Counted from the first letter of the stretch, positions 9,625-19,273 are shown. The stretch is 63,881 nt of DNA from Psychrobacter phenylpyruvicus DSM 7000 = NBRC 102152 (GCF_000685805.1 NZ_JMKP01000017.1:1-63881); one strand, 5' to 3'. The notes: generated from the sequence alone by a model not told the origin. A program made the numbers and translations.

Positions 9625-9646
9625 CTTATACCGAGTAAGGTATAAG
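9625..9646 (-). promoter_or_regulatory. Perfect hairpin in the ureD-ureA spacer
   Basis: A perfect 8-bp inverted repeat (CTTATACC/GGTATAAG) with a 6-nt loop lies between ureD and ureA. There is no T tract, so it is not a typical terminator. It could be an mRNA-processing or stabilising structure giving unequal ureD and ureABC expression, or a protein-binding palindrome. Function is inferred from position only. Confidence 0.45.
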
Positions 9647-9712
9647 CAAATAGAGAGTTCATTGTTAACACAAAGTTTTTGCAATAAGTTTTATAAAAAT
9701 CTAGCTTGTTAA

Positions 9713-10621
9713 TTAGGTTAGCCAAATACGGGGGGTTACTGCATCAACGCCGATCAGTCTTGGGCGTAGAATCTCACGAGCTTGCTGCAATAAATCCCAA
9801 GCCTCGTTACGCTCCATACCCAAATAACGTAGTAGCAGTACACCGCGGCGATAGGTCACAGCCCAGTTATGATTGGGCGCAATCTTGTCGCGTAGTTCGC
9901 TGATGGTGGCTTCCGGGTCGCTTAGACCCACTGCCCATAAAGTGGCGTGCACTGTGGCGCCGCCTTGTCCCCATTTACCAGCAAATCTGGAATGAGTGGG
10001 GTCGATAACTTGGCGCTCTAGCCATAGCGGACGACCGTTTTGGGTTAATTGAAAGCGCTGTTCAATAATACCGCTGACATAGGGCAAGTCACTAGCTGGA
10101 CGGCCCAAGCCGATGATCTCCCAACCGAGGCACTTGGCAGTCTCGGCTAAGTCAATAACAACCGTTTGTTGGCCCCGTGAGCCATCGAAAGCAAGGGTTT
10201 CTTGTGGCAACCATTCAAGTACCGCATCTTCGGCAACCTTCAAATGCGTATATTGAGTCCAAGCCACACCATTGCTGTCAGCTCGGTACAGCTTATTGGC
10301 TGCAGGGGTAGTAAGCAGAGTGTGGGCATTTTTATCGACAGTGACATCTATATTCAGTGAGTCACCACTGGCCAAACCGCCAGGCGGGTGCAATAAGTAG
10401 ATATGGCAGCAGCCATCACGACCTTCAGGATAAAAGGCGCGCTGGACGCGAAGTGGGCCATAGTGACGGGCCACATTCATGCGAGTGATTGAAGTATCGC
10501 GCTCTGGATAAGCAGCAAACCCAAGAGTTAAAGAGGCTTCCCAGCGGCGATTGGCATCAAAGCGATGGCCATAATCGAGGGTTTCCTTTGGCGACAAAGG
10601 AGGTGTAGATAAAGTTGTCAT
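9713..10621 (-). CDS. ureD: Urease accessory protein UreD (UreH)
   Basis: UreD is the scaffold that docks UreF/UreG on apo-urease and channels nickel. The 302-aa protein shows family features such as HYGPLRVQRAFYPEG, the HPPGGLASGD motif and TTPAANKLYRA. It is the promoter-proximal gene of ureDABCEFG. The ATG at 10621 has only a weak upstream purine stretch. No sigma-54 or NtrC-like promoter is obvious upstream, so nitrogen control cannot be argued from the sequence. Confidence 0.97.
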   Translation of the reverse strand: MTTLSTPPLSPKETLDYGHRFDANRRWEASLTLGFAAYPERDTSITRMNVARHYGPLRVQRAFYPEGRDGCCHIYLLHPPGGLASGDSLNIDVTVDKNAHTLLTTPAANKLYRADSNGVAWTQYTHLKVAEDAVLEWLPQETLAFDGSRGQQTVVIDLAETAKCLGWEIIGLGRPASDLPYVSGIIEQRFQLTQNGRPLWLERQVIDPTHSRFAGKWGQGGATVHATLWAVGLSDPEATISELRDKIAPNHNWAVTYRRGVLLLRYLGMERNEAWDLLQQAREILRPRLIGVDAVTPRIWLT

Positions 10622-11025
10622 GCTGTAAAAGACCCATTTATTATGAGCCTAGGTTAGTTTCAGCCTAAGCAAAAGTGTATAAAAAATAGACTTCAAAGGA
10701 TTCAAAAATATTTACTTATAAGTTAAGCATGCAGCTTAGTATGGGTAATAGGACGTTACCAAATCAGAGAGGACAGTTCTTTTTTTGCCAAGACAGACAG
10801 TGGATACCAAGTATCAGCACAAGCTGGGCGCTAAAAAAGACGTGTGAAGTATATAAGTAAGAAAGCGATAAATAGCAGCGCTATTGCCACTATACCCTAT
10901 CTGGCGCTTTTATACACCTTAACCTGATTTCAGTCAAGTCCTTTTTTCCATAAAAAACTTTCTTAAAAAACCTGTAAATTAACTTCAACAATAAATTGGA
11001 ACAATATAGTTAAACAAGCGGTAAA
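10622..11025. other. 404-bp spacer upstream of ureD
   Basis: The spacer separates ureD from the next minus-strand gene and should hold the urease promoter. It is AT-rich, with a short GCGCTAAAAAAG/GGCGCTTTT partial repeat. I see no clear -35/-10 pair, no strong terminator and no small gene. Confidence 0.4.
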
Positions 11026-11622
11026 TCACTTTTTATTAAGGATCTCTTTAAAAGCCGGTGGCAGATAATTTTCTTTTTTGGCCTCAATTTTTGCTCTAAT
11101 TTTATCTTCATTGGCCAATAGTTCTTTGGCATCCGCAACTTTTTGTTCAAAAGCTTTTAATTCTTCTTCAATTTCATCTAGCTTCTTTTGTACTATAGCA
11201 AAATACTCTGCGTCACTGGGCTCTAAATCAGACAAGCTAGCGTCTGAATTTTCTGCAGCTTGCTCTTGCTCGTCATGCTCTTCATGAGACTTGCGTAGGG
11301 CATCTAAGGTACCGGTATTAATGTTATGGTGCACCGCCAGCGCTTTTTTGGTCATGGTTAAGTTATAGCCTTGATCCAATAACTCATTAAATTGAGCAAC
11401 GATTTTTTTTTCATCCTCTTTACTATACACACTCTTGCCGGACTCTGTAGTGCCTTGAGGGGTGAATTTGATGACATTTTTTAGCATGTCTTCGTTGGTT
11501 TTCGTGGCAGCCTTTGGGTTAATAGGTTCGACCTTAGCTGCTGAGTCAGCATTAGACGTTTCTGCTGCAGGGTTTGATACGTTTTTGGGATCAGTAGATA
11601 TAGGGGATTTATTATTATTCAT
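11026..11622 (-). CDS. Hypothetical protein with predicted coiled coil
   Basis: I do not recognise this 198-aa protein. The first ~55 residues are a disordered Asn/Ser/Ala/Thr/Pro-rich leader. Residues ~60-115 (YSKEDEKKIVAQFNELL, then YNLTMTKKALAVHHNI) could form a helix-turn-helix-like module. After an acidic linker, ~140-190 is a highly charged probable coiled coil (KKLDEIEEELKAFEQKVADA). There is no signal peptide or membrane segment. I chose the ATG at 11622, preceded by AAGGA, over an upstream in-frame start 16 codons earlier. It may bind DNA or act as a scaffold, but that is inference. It stands alone between the urease and TetR genes. Confidence 0.75.
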   Translation of the reverse strand: MNNNKSPISTDPKNVSNPAAETSNADSAAKVEPINPKAATKTNEDMLKNVIKFTPQGTTESGKSVYSKEDEKKIVAQFNELLDQGYNLTMTKKALAVHHNINTGTLDALRKSHEEHDEQEQAAENSDASLSDLEPSDAEYFAIVQKKLDEIEEELKAFEQKVADAKELLANEDKIRAKIEAKKENYLPPAFKEILNKK

Positions 11623-12021
11623 AAGAGATGTCCTTACTCTAAAAAAGAGAGTTTTTGCAGTAGTTTTCAAACAAGACTAGCTTGTAGCAGTGGGGTAGTC
11701 AATAAGGTTTACTAAAAGCAACCAAAAACAAAAAATCCCCTAAAATAATTTAGGAGATTAATCACATATGGCGCTACTCAAATAGAAAAATATATTTAAT
11801 AATCAGGTGTTTATATTGAATATAGCTTCGTTTTCCTAATAGGTGAAAATATGTCGTAATGTTTCATTTGGTATCAAATAAGCAGCCAATACTTTGTGTC
11901 CAATAAATAAGCATAACTTATTTTTTTATATCAAGTTTAGGTCACATAGCTACCCTTAAAAACTACCCTGTAAAAAACAGTAGAAACCTTTTTAGGAAGT
12001 AAGAAATAGTAAGTATTGGCT
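11623..12021. other. 399-bp spacer
   Basis: This AT-rich spacer lies between the hypothetical gene and the TetR gene, both on the minus strand. Apart from the hairpin at 11731-11760 I see no coding frame or RNA gene. The promoter of the hypothetical gene should lie near 11640-11720. Confidence 0.4.
11731..11760 (-). terminator. Probable terminator downstream of the TetR gene
   Basis: On the minus strand an imperfect hairpin (CCTAAA/TTTAGG core, extended by ATC/GAT with one mismatch) is followed by a T-rich tract. It would end transcripts coming from the TetR gene about 260 bp upstream. Confidence 0.6.
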
Positions 12022-12705
12022 TTATCTGCTCGAAGTTGTTGACAGGGAGAGCGGTTCTACTTCAGGATTAGAAATTGCCCGCCATAATATTTGAAACAGA
12101 TCGTCGAAGTTATCGGTTAAAGGGGTAGTGGAGTTTCTAATCACCTGCATGGTGCCAATACGCATCACAAACCCCATAAACACATCAAATAACACGTATA
12201 GCGGTACCTTATTATTTAACACTCCGCGGCTTTGACCATCTGCTAGCACACTGGTAAATGCTGTAATGAGCTCTTCATTTTCATAAATGGATATTTTTCG
12301 AATGTCTGTCGCTGATACTGAGGTTAGCACTGTTACCGCATCAGGGTGGCTATCCACGAAATCAAACACCACCCACAATGTCTTTCTAAGTCTATCTTCT
12401 ACGCTGTCGATGCCTTGCAAATGATCCATCATGCGCACTGCAAGCCTGCCGAGCACCCTGTCCATAATGGTATGAAACACCGTTTGTTTATTACCAAAGT
12501 ATTTATATAAAGTTTGCAAAGACACGTTTGCAGTTTTTGCAATTTGAATCATGGTCACTTCTTGCGCATTTTCTCCAGCAAATAGTTGATGCACTGCCTT
12601 TTCGATATTGTCTAAAGTTGCTGGGCGCATGTTAGCTAAAGGGGCTAATCCCTCGTCATTAATAGCCTTAGCTTTAGATTTACTGCTCGTTAAGTGTTGA
12701 CTCAT
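12022..12705 (-). CDS. TetR-family regulator of the adjacent acyl-CoA catabolic genes
   Basis: This is a 227-aa transcriptional repressor candidate. The N-terminal helix-turn-helix spans ~35-80: VTMIQIAKTANVSLQTLYKYF is typical of TetR proteins. The rest is an all-helical ligand-binding domain. I chose the ATG at 12705 with GAGG upstream; a GTG nine codons earlier is weaker. It is divergent from the acyl-CoA dehydrogenase gene, and the spacer carries two copies of one palindrome. The simplest model is autoregulation plus repression of the catabolic cluster, relieved by an acyl-CoA ligand. The ligand is inferred, not seen. Confidence 0.9.
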   Translation of the reverse strand: MSQHLTSSKSKAKAINDEGLAPLANMRPATLDNIEKAVHQLFAGENAQEVTMIQIAKTANVSLQTLYKYFGNKQTVFHTIMDRVLGRLAVRMMDHLQGIDSVEDRLRKTLWVVFDFVDSHPDAVTVLTSVSATDIRKISIYENEELITAFTSVLADGQSRGVLNNKVPLYVLFDVFMGFVMRIGTMQVIRNSTTPLTDNFDDLFQILWRAISNPEVEPLSLSTTSSR

Positions 12706-12758
12706 AAACCCCTCATAATATTGGCAACCCACATAGTAACAACCTAGCTAATAGTAGC

Positions 12759-12774
12759 GGTAATAAATATTACC
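12759..12774. promoter_or_regulatory. Candidate TetR operator, copy 1
   Basis: GGTAATAAATATTACC has perfect 6-bp arms GGTAAT/ATTACC around a 4-bp centre. It is 53 bp upstream of the TetR ATG, in the likely TetR promoter, and matches the second copy near the dehydrogenase gene. Confidence 0.65.
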
Positions 12775-12906
12775 ATTTATATTTAAATGATTGCTTAACA
12801 AAATCTACTTTTGTAGTATAAGTTCACCAATCAGCCAAAGACAAGGTTATATGACGGATTTTAAGTAGAATTTTGAGTTTAAGTATAGTTTTATCATGGA
12901 TTTATA

Positions 12907-12926
12907 ACGGTAATAATTATTACCGT
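12907..12926. promoter_or_regulatory. Candidate TetR operator, copy 2 (perfect 20-bp palindrome)
   Basis: ACGGTAATAATTATTACCGT is a perfect 20-bp palindrome 39 bp upstream of the acyl-CoA dehydrogenase ATG. It shares GGTAAT..ATTACC arms with copy 1. Its position would block transcription initiation or early elongation. Confidence 0.7.
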
Positions 12927-12965
12927 ATTTTATAAAAACACCCAACCACGTTAAGGAATGACGAT

Positions 12966-14117
12966 ATGAGTATTGATGCATTTAAAAGTAATTGGATGAC
13001 TGAAGAGCATGAAATGGTGTATGAAAGCGCCTTAAAAATGTTCCAAAGTTGGGAAGATAAAGACGAGCAGTGGCGAAAAAACGGTAAGATTGACCGTGAG
13101 GCGTGGTTAGAGGCAGGCGAGATGGGTTTTTTGTGTGCTTCTATGCCTGAAGAATATGGTGGTGGTGGCGGTGATTTCGGTCACGAAGCCGCCATTCTTT
13201 TGGCGCAAGCACAAGCCAATCAGTCAGGCTTTGGCGGTATGGTTCACTCGGGTATCGTAGCGCCTTATATCTTAAAGCATGGTACAGAAGAGCAGAAAAA
13301 AGCCTGGATACCCAAGCTAGCAACTGGCGAATATGTGGGTGCCATTGCCATGACAGAACCTACCACAGGCTCTGACTTACAAGCCATTAAGACCTATGCG
13401 GTGAAAGACGGTGATGACTATATCATTAACGGCTCCAAAACTTTCATCACCAACGGTCAACATGCCAACCTAATCGTATTGGCTTGTAAAACTGACCGTG
13501 AAAAGGGCGCACAGGGCGTTTCATTAATCGTAGTTGAAACAGATGGTTTAGAAGGGTTTGAGCGTGGCCGCAACCTTGAGAAAACCGGTCTGTCCGCTCA
13601 AGATACCTCAGAATTATTCTTTAGTAATGTCCGTGTTCCGCAGTCGAATCTATTGGGCGGCGTTGAAGGGCTGGGCTTTATCCAAATGATGCAAGAGCTG
13701 CCTCAAGAGCGATTAATTATTGCGCTAAGTGGTTGTGGTGCTATAAAACTAGCATTAGAGCTTACCCTTGACTATGTCAAGCAGCGTGAAGCGTTTGGTC
13801 GTCCTATTTGGAAATTCCAAAACACCCGCTTTAAATTAGCAGAAGTACAAGCAGATTATTTAGCGGTACGTGCGCTATGTGACTCTGCCATTGAGGCCAT
13901 GATTGAAGGTAAGCTTACTGCGCCACAAGCCTCATTAATCAAATACTGGGTCACTGAAAAGCAGTGTAAAGTAATCGATGAGTGCTTACAGCTATTCGGT
14001 GGTTATGGCTATATGAGCGAGTATCCAATCGCTCGTATGTACGCTGATGCCCGTGTACAGAAGATCTACGGTGGTACCAATGAGATTATGAAAGAGCTGG
14101 CTTCTCGCTTTATGTAG
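12966..14117 (+). CDS. Acyl-CoA dehydrogenase, IVD/LCAD type
   Basis: This FAD enzyme performs the first oxidation of beta-oxidation. The 383-aa sequence has AMTEPTTGSDL (~128-138), NGSKTFITNG (~155-164) and REAFGRPI. The C-terminal YGGTNEIM has Gly where MCAD-type enzymes carry the catalytic Glu. Instead ERLIIAL carries a Glu at ~248 in the position used by isovaleryl- and long-chain acyl-CoA dehydrogenases, classes that accept branched chains. It starts after AAGGA, downstream of the palindromic operator, and heads a same-strand cluster with thiolase, FadB-like enzyme, racemase and FadD. Specificity is inference. Confidence 0.93.
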   Translation: MSIDAFKSNWMTEEHEMVYESALKMFQSWEDKDEQWRKNGKIDREAWLEAGEMGFLCASMPEEYGGGGGDFGHEAAILLAQAQANQSGFGGMVHSGIVAPYILKHGTEEQKKAWIPKLATGEYVGAIAMTEPTTGSDLQAIKTYAVKDGDDYIINGSKTFITNGQHANLIVLACKTDREKGAQGVSLIVVETDGLEGFERGRNLEKTGLSAQDTSELFFSNVRVPQSNLLGGVEGLGFIQMMQELPQERLIIALSGCGAIKLALELTLDYVKQREAFGRPIWKFQNTRFKLAEVQADYLAVRALCDSAIEAMIEGKLTAPQASLIKYWVTEKQCKVIDECLQLFGGYGYMSEYPIARMYADARVQKIYGGTNEIMKELASRFM

Positions 14118-14152
14118 CCTCTCATCCTCTAATGCTTAGTTTACCTTATAGC

Positions 14153-14177
14153 GTCACCTTGACTTGCTTAAGGTGAC
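14153..14177. other. Hairpin between dehydrogenase and thiolase genes
   Basis: A perfect 8-bp inverted repeat (GTCACCTT/AAGGTGAC) with a 9-nt loop lies 36 bp past the dehydrogenase stop. There is no T tract, so it may be an mRNA 3'-end stabiliser or a weak terminator in the 273-bp gap. Confidence 0.4.
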
Positions 14178-14390
14178 TGCCAAACACTAAAGACAAAAGA
14201 CAATTGCTAAGCATTCATACTGACCTCAGTGGCTTTAGCTTGGTTAATGAAATCGGGTCAGTGAGTGTCTGCTTAATATGCCATAATGAATCACAGAAAG
14301 TGCTGCTGTAAAAGCTAAGTAAGGCTTAACAGCAACAGCAGATTTTAAATCGATTGAAAACTATTTTAGGAAATTAAAAAAGGGATTTTT

Positions 14391-15599
14391 ATGACTGAAG
14401 TTGCCTACATCTATGATGCCATTCGTACCCCCCGCGGCAAAGGGAAAAAGGACGGCTCTTTGCATCAAGCCTCTCCAATATGGCTAGTTCGCACGCTATT
14501 AAAAGAGATGCAACGACGTCACAACTTAGACACCAGTTTAGTAGATGATGTGGTCTTAGGCTGTGTCACCCCAGTGGGTGAGCAGGGCTCTGATATTGCA
14601 CGAATCGCGGTTATTGACGCCGAGTGGCATCAGAGCGTGGCCGGGCTAACTCTGTCACGCTTTTGTGCCTCTGGATTAGAGTCAATCAATCTAGCCGCTA
14701 CCAAAGTCATGTCGGGTATGGAAGACCTAGTGGTCGCCGGTGGTGTTGAGTCTATGAGCCGAGTGGCTATGGGCTCAGATGGTGGTGCGTGGTATATGGA
14801 CCCGCGTGTCAATGATGCGGTTCAATTTGTGCCTCAAGGTGTCGGAGCGGATACTATCGCTACACTACGTGGCTTCAGTCGTGAAGATGTCGATGCTTTC
14901 GCTACTGAATCGCACCGAAGAGCTGCCGCCGCTTGGGAGAAAGGCTACTATGATAAATCTGTGGTGCCTGTTACCGACATTAATGGTCTTTTATTATTGG
15001 ACAAAGATGAGACCATTCGCCCCAACACTTCGGTTGAAACTTTAGCCAAATTAAACCCTTCCTTTGCGATGCCCGGAAAAATGGGCTTCGATGGCGTTAT
15101 CCTAGATAAATACACTACGATTGAAGAGGTCAATCACGTTCACCATGCAGGTAACTCATCAGGTATTGTTGATGGGTCTGCGCTGTGTCTCGTGGGCAGT
15201 AAGGCCGCTGGTGACAAAGCCGGCCTTAAGCCTCGCGCCAAGATTACCATGGCCTCTGTTATTGGTTCAGAGCCTACCATCATGTTAACCGGTCCAACCC
15301 CAGCTTGTCATAAAGCCCTAAACAAAGCAGGCATGAGTGCTGCTGATATTGATCTATGGGAGATTAACGAAGCCTTCGCTGCAGTGCCGATGAATACCGC
15401 TGCTGATTTGGGTATATCGCTAGATAAAGTGAATGTTAATGGGGGCGCTATTGCTATGGGTCATCCTTTAGGGGCGACAGGCGCTATGCTGGTGACTACT
15501 GTATTGGACGAGTTGGAACGCCGTGATTTGAATACCGCTATGATTACCCTGTGTGTGGGAGGGGGTATGGGGATTGCTACTATTATTGAGCGGGTTTAA
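14391..15599 (+). CDS. Acetyl-CoA C-acyltransferase (thiolase)
   Basis: This is the thiolytic step of beta-oxidation, releasing acetyl-CoA (or propionyl-CoA from 2-methyl-branched chains). The 402-aa protein has the nucleophilic Cys at 92 (RFCASGLES), the GGVESMS motif, NEAFAA, the catalytic His in [11 protein letters not shown] and the second Cys in LCVGGGMG, so the active site is complete. The ATG follows AGGGA. It lies between the dehydrogenase and the FadB-like gene. FadA is the likely functional equivalent, although here the order is fadA-like before fadB-like. Confidence 0.95.
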   Translation: MTEVAYIYDAIRTPRGKGKKDGSLHQASPIWLVRTLLKEMQRRHNLDTSLVDDVVLGCVTPVGEQGSDIARIAVIDAEWHQSVAGLTLSRFCASGLESINLAATKVMSGMEDLVVAGGVESMSRVAMGSDGGAWYMDPRVNDAVQFVPQGVGADTIATLRGFSREDVDAFATESHRRAAAAWEKGYYDKSVVPVTDINGLLLLDKDETIRPNTSVETLAKLNPSFAMPGKMGFDGVILDKYTTIEEVNHVHHAGNSSGIVDGSALCLVGSKAAGDKAGLKPRAKITMASVIGSEPTIMLTGPTPACHKALNKAGMSAADIDLWEINEAFAAVPMNTAADLGISLDKVNVNGGAIAMGHPLGATGAMLVTTVLDELERRDLNTAMITLCVGGGMGIATIIERV

Positions 15600-15704
15600 G
15601 ACGACTTGCCAATCATCTTAACCCTTTAAACTATATCCTCTCTGTTGCCTAGATACGGAAATAACATACGCCTACATTAAGTGTAGAAATAATAAGGACA
15701 TAAC

Positions 15705-17876
15705 ATGAGCACCAATAGCGTAAATATCATTAACCAGTTGAACAATTTTTCTGCAGAAGCTGACAACGGCATCATCACCGTTACCATCGATCAAAGCGAT
15801 CGTAAAATGAACGTCATTGGCGATGGTTTTAATGAATCATTTGCTACTTTAACCGACGCCTTTATCAATGATGATGCCGCTAAAGGGCTTATTCTAACCT
15901 CTGGTAAGTCAACCTTTGTGGTCGGTGCTGATATCGATCAATTGGCTAAGGTGGAAAGCGCAGAACAAGCATTTGAGTTAGTAGAAGATTTAAAAACAAG
16001 CTTACGTAAGCTAGAAACGTCAGGCAAACCAGTCGTAGCCGCCATTACCGGCACCGCTTTGGGTGGTGGATTAGAGCTGGCTTTGGCCTGTCATTACCGC
16101 ATTGCTATTGATTCACCAAAGACCAAACTGGGTCTGCCAGAAGTGAAATTAGGTCTATTGCCAGGTGGTGGCGGTACTCAGCGTCTACCTCGTTTAGTAG
16201 GTATTCAAAAAGCACTTGAGTTAATGACTCAAGGCAAAGAGCTCCGTCCTCAGCAAGCTGTTGAAATTGGTGTTATTCATGATACCGCCAAAGACAATGA
16301 AGAGCTTATCAGCAAAGCTAAAGAATGGATTAATAACAATCCTAAAGCTAGCCAGCCTTGGGATGAAAGAGGTTTCAAAATTCCAGGAGGGGATAGTAAG
16401 CACCCTAAAGTGGTTCAGGTCTTCTCAATTGCCCCAGCCATGGCCAATCAAAAATCACATGGCAACTATCCTGCCATTACGCACATTCTATCGAGTGTGT
16501 TTGAGGGCTGTTTAACCGACATCGATAATGGCCTGAAAATTGAGTCGCGTTATTTCGTAGCCTGTGCCTTGTCTGATGTGTCGAAAAACATGATTAATAC
16601 TCTTTGGACTCAGCTGAATAATATTAAGAAAGGTCAGTCACGTCCTGAAGGGTTTGAGCGCTCTAAAGTAAGCAAAGTGGGTATACTTGGTGCCGGCATG
16701 ATGGGCGCTGGTATTGCTTATGTTTCTGCCAAAGCGGGCATGGAAGTTGTGCTGTTAGATACCTCTATCGAAGGCGCTGAAAAAGGTAAAAACTATTCTG
16801 CTAAATTGTTGGATAAGGCAATTAGTCGTGGTCGTTCAACGGCTGAGAAGAAACAAGCTTTACTGGATAAAATTAACACCACTACGGCTTATGAAGATTT
16901 AGAAGGCTGTGACTTAATTATCGAAGCCGTATTTGAGGACATCGACGTCAAAGCGGCTTGTACTCGCAATACTGAAGCGGTTATCCCAGAAACTGCGGTT
17001 TATGCTTCTAACACTTCGACGCTACCGATTACTGAATTGGCCAAAGCCAGCAAACGTCCGAATCAGTTTATTGGTCTACATTTCTTCTCTCCGGTAGATA
17101 AGATGCCGTTGGTTGAAATTATTGTTGGGGAGGAGACAGACGATGCCACCTTAGCCAAAGGCTTTGATTATGTGGGTCAAATCGCTAAGACTCCAATCGT
17201 AGTTAATGACAGTCGAGGCTTCTATACTTCTCGTGTGTTTGGTACGTATGTCTCAGAAGGTATTGCAATGTTGGCCGAAGGCGTCCACCCCCGTAGCATC
17301 GAAGTTGCCGGTCTAAAAGCGGGTATGCCAATGCCACCACTAGCGTTACAAGACGAAGTATCGTTAAGCCTATCACTGCATGTCATGCAGCAAACCAAGC
17401 GTGCTTTACAAGCTGAAGGCAAATCCTTTACCGCGCATCCAGCCATGCCAGTCGTTGAAAAAATGGTAAATGAGCTAGGACGTGAAGGTAAGAAGGTTGG
17501 CAAAGGTTTCTATGACTATCCAGGAAATGGTGAAAAACGCTTATGGCCTGAGCTGACCAATCTTTACCCAACTAAAGAGGAGCAGCCCTCACAACAAGAC
17601 TTAGTTGACCGATTACTGTACGTTCAAGCCAATGAGACTGCCAAATGTTATGAGGAGAACGTGGTAAGAACAGTAGCCGATGCGAACATTGGCTCTATAT
17701 TCGGTTGGGGCTTTGCACCAAACCAAGGCGGTACGCTGCAGTTTATCAACTCAGTAGGCGTTAAAAAGTTTGTTGAGCGTAGTCGTGAGCTTGCTGCTGC
17801 CTACGGTGAGCGTTTTGCACCGGCTAACATTCTAGTAGAAATGGCTGAAAAAGGTCAGGAGTTTAGCGATGAGTAG
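15705..17876 (+). CDS. FadB-like enoyl-CoA hydratase / 3-hydroxyacyl-CoA dehydrogenase
   Basis: This multifunctional enzyme catalyses the two middle steps of beta-oxidation. The N-terminal crotonase domain (1-~190) has both catalytic glutamates, E124 (GGGLELALACH) and E146 (GLPEVKLG). The NAD-binding domain starts at ~322 with VGILGAGMMGAGIAY, and GLHFFSPVDKMPLVEI holds the catalytic His. At 723 aa it is close to FadB/FadJ length. The ATG follows AAGGA. The stop overlaps the next gene by 8 bp, so the racemase is translationally coupled to it. Confidence 0.95.
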   Translation: MSTNSVNIINQLNNFSAEADNGIITVTIDQSDRKMNVIGDGFNESFATLTDAFINDDAAKGLILTSGKSTFVVGADIDQLAKVESAEQAFELVEDLKTSLRKLETSGKPVVAAITGTALGGGLELALACHYRIAIDSPKTKLGLPEVKLGLLPGGGGTQRLPRLVGIQKALELMTQGKELRPQQAVEIGVIHDTAKDNEELISKAKEWINNNPKASQPWDERGFKIPGGDSKHPKVVQVFSIAPAMANQKSHGNYPAITHILSSVFEGCLTDIDNGLKIESRYFVACALSDVSKNMINTLWTQLNNIKKGQSRPEGFERSKVSKVGILGAGMMGAGIAYVSAKAGMEVVLLDTSIEGAEKGKNYSAKLLDKAISRGRSTAEKKQALLDKINTTTAYEDLEGCDLIIEAVFEDIDVKAACTRNTEAVIPETAVYASNTSTLPITELAKASKRPNQFIGLHFFSPVDKMPLVEIIVGEETDDATLAKGFDYVGQIAKTPIVVNDSRGFYTSRVFGTYVSEGIAMLAEGVHPRSIEVAGLKAGMPMPPLALQDEVSLSLSLHVMQQTKRALQAEGKSFTAHPAMPVVEKMVNELGREGKKVGKGFYDYPGNGEKRLWPELTNLYPTKEEQPSQQDLVDRLLYVQANETAKCYEENVVRTVADANIGSIFGWGFAPNQGGTLQFINSVGVKKFVERSRELAAAYGERFAPANILVEMAEKGQEFSDE

Positions 17877-18939
17877 TGCATTACTGGATCAAATGGCGGA
17901 CTGTCTTCAAGGCATTAAAGTAGTTGATTTAACCCGTAATCTGCCTGGTCCCTTTGCGACTAGGCTATTGGCAGACCTTGGCGCACAAGTTGTTAAGATT
18001 GAGCCGCCACAAGGCGATCCCGCTCGTGCGTTTGGTGAATTATTTACCGCTCTAAACCATGGTAAAGATACTCAAAAAGTAGATTTCCGTGATGAGGCTG
18101 GTATCGATGCCATTAAAGAGCAGATAAAAGATGCCGATGTTATGCTCGATAGCTTTCGCCCTGGGATATTGGAAGCTATGGGCTTAAGTTTCAGCGCACT
18201 CCAAGTGCTGAACCCTAAGTTGGTTATGGTGTCTATCACCGGCTATGGTCATGCTGATGGCGAGTCGATAACTCACCAATGGAGTCAAAAAGCCGGTCAT
18301 GACATTAACTTTATGGCGATGAGTGGCGTACTCGATCAGTTAAAGACAGCGGATGGCGGGCAAGCCATGCCTAACATTCAGTTTGCTGATCTAGCAGGGG
18401 GTAGTGATACCGCCGTGATAGCACTATTGGCAGCAGTTATTGCTGCCAAATCCACGGGCAAAGGTCGTCATATTAATATCAGTATGACGCATAGCTTATA
18501 CCATCATATGGTGATGCCGAAGTCTACCGGTAAGCTTATCGCGCAGATGACTGGTAATAAGCCACTACCTCAATATGACTTCTTAGGAGGACTGTTGCCT
18601 TGCTATCGTTTATACAAGACATCAGATGACCGTTACATGGCGGTAGGCTCGCTTGAGCTTAAGTTTTGGCAGGGGCTTTGTGAAACATTAGAGTTAGCAG
18701 ATTTAAAAAATACGCATTGGCAACGTGGGGTGTTACCGAACATGCCAGACAGTCGTGCGGCCATGAAGGCCGTGGCTGAGAAATTTGCAAGCCAGCCCTT
18801 ATCATATTGGCAACAAGTCTTTGCTGACACCGATGTTTGTGTGACCCCTGTGCTTACGCTTGCAGAAGCTCAAGCTCACCCTCTATTCTCACACCAAGAT
18901 GAATATGGAGCAACCGCAGGCTGGCAAGTAGTCAGTTAA
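17869..18939 (+). CDS. CaiB/BaiF-type protein, likely alpha-methylacyl-CoA racemase
   Basis: The 356-aa protein belongs to CoA-transferase family III: it starts with KVVDLTRNLPGPFATRLLADLGA and KIEPPQGDP. The H144-D145 pair in AGHDINF and D174 in QFADLAGG correspond to the catalytic His/Asp of AMACR-type racemases, which epimerise 2-methylacyl-CoAs so that beta-oxidation can proceed. True CoA-transferases of the family form a glutamyl or aspartyl adduct, so that role is not excluded. It is coupled to the FadB-like gene by an 8-bp overlap with AGGAG upstream. The context supports branched-chain acyl catabolism. Confidence 0.85.
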   Translation: MSSALLDQMADCLQGIKVVDLTRNLPGPFATRLLADLGAQVVKIEPPQGDPARAFGELFTALNHGKDTQKVDFRDEAGIDAIKEQIKDADVMLDSFRPGILEAMGLSFSALQVLNPKLVMVSITGYGHADGESITHQWSQKAGHDINFMAMSGVLDQLKTADGGQAMPNIQFADLAGGSDTAVIALLAAVIAAKSTGKGRHINISMTHSLYHHMVMPKSTGKLIAQMTGNKPLPQYDFLGGLLPCYRLYKTSDDRYMAVGSLELKFWQGLCETLELADLKNTHWQRGVLPNMPDSRAAMKAVAEKFASQPLSYWQQVFADTDVCVTPVLTLAEAQAHPLFSHQDEYGATAGWQVVS

Positions 18940-19273
18940 TTGCCAAGTCAACTCTAAACAGCACATTAAGTATTTGTAGTGGTAAGTTACTGTGCTATTG
19001 TAGTTTATAGGGCCTAGGTTTTTGGCGACTGTCTACAGCTTGTTTTTACTTTCAAGCTATTGTTTTAAGTTAGTCAGATCATCTATGATGGCCCTAAAAA
19101 TATATACTCCAAACTTTATCTTTTAAAAGATAATGTCTGATAAAAATTAGCTCGCTTTGCTAAGGATTGGGTTTAGCGGGTTAATTTGAACAAAGTTTGT
19201 AAGACAATTGTTTTTACAAAGCAGCAAAATCACTTCAAGGCCGAAGTGACATTTATAACTATGGAAGGTGACT
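18940..19273. other. 334-bp spacer upstream of fadD
   Basis: The spacer is long for an operon, so fadD probably has its own promoter here. I see no copy of the GGTAAT palindrome, no strong hairpin and no coding frame. Confidence 0.4.
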
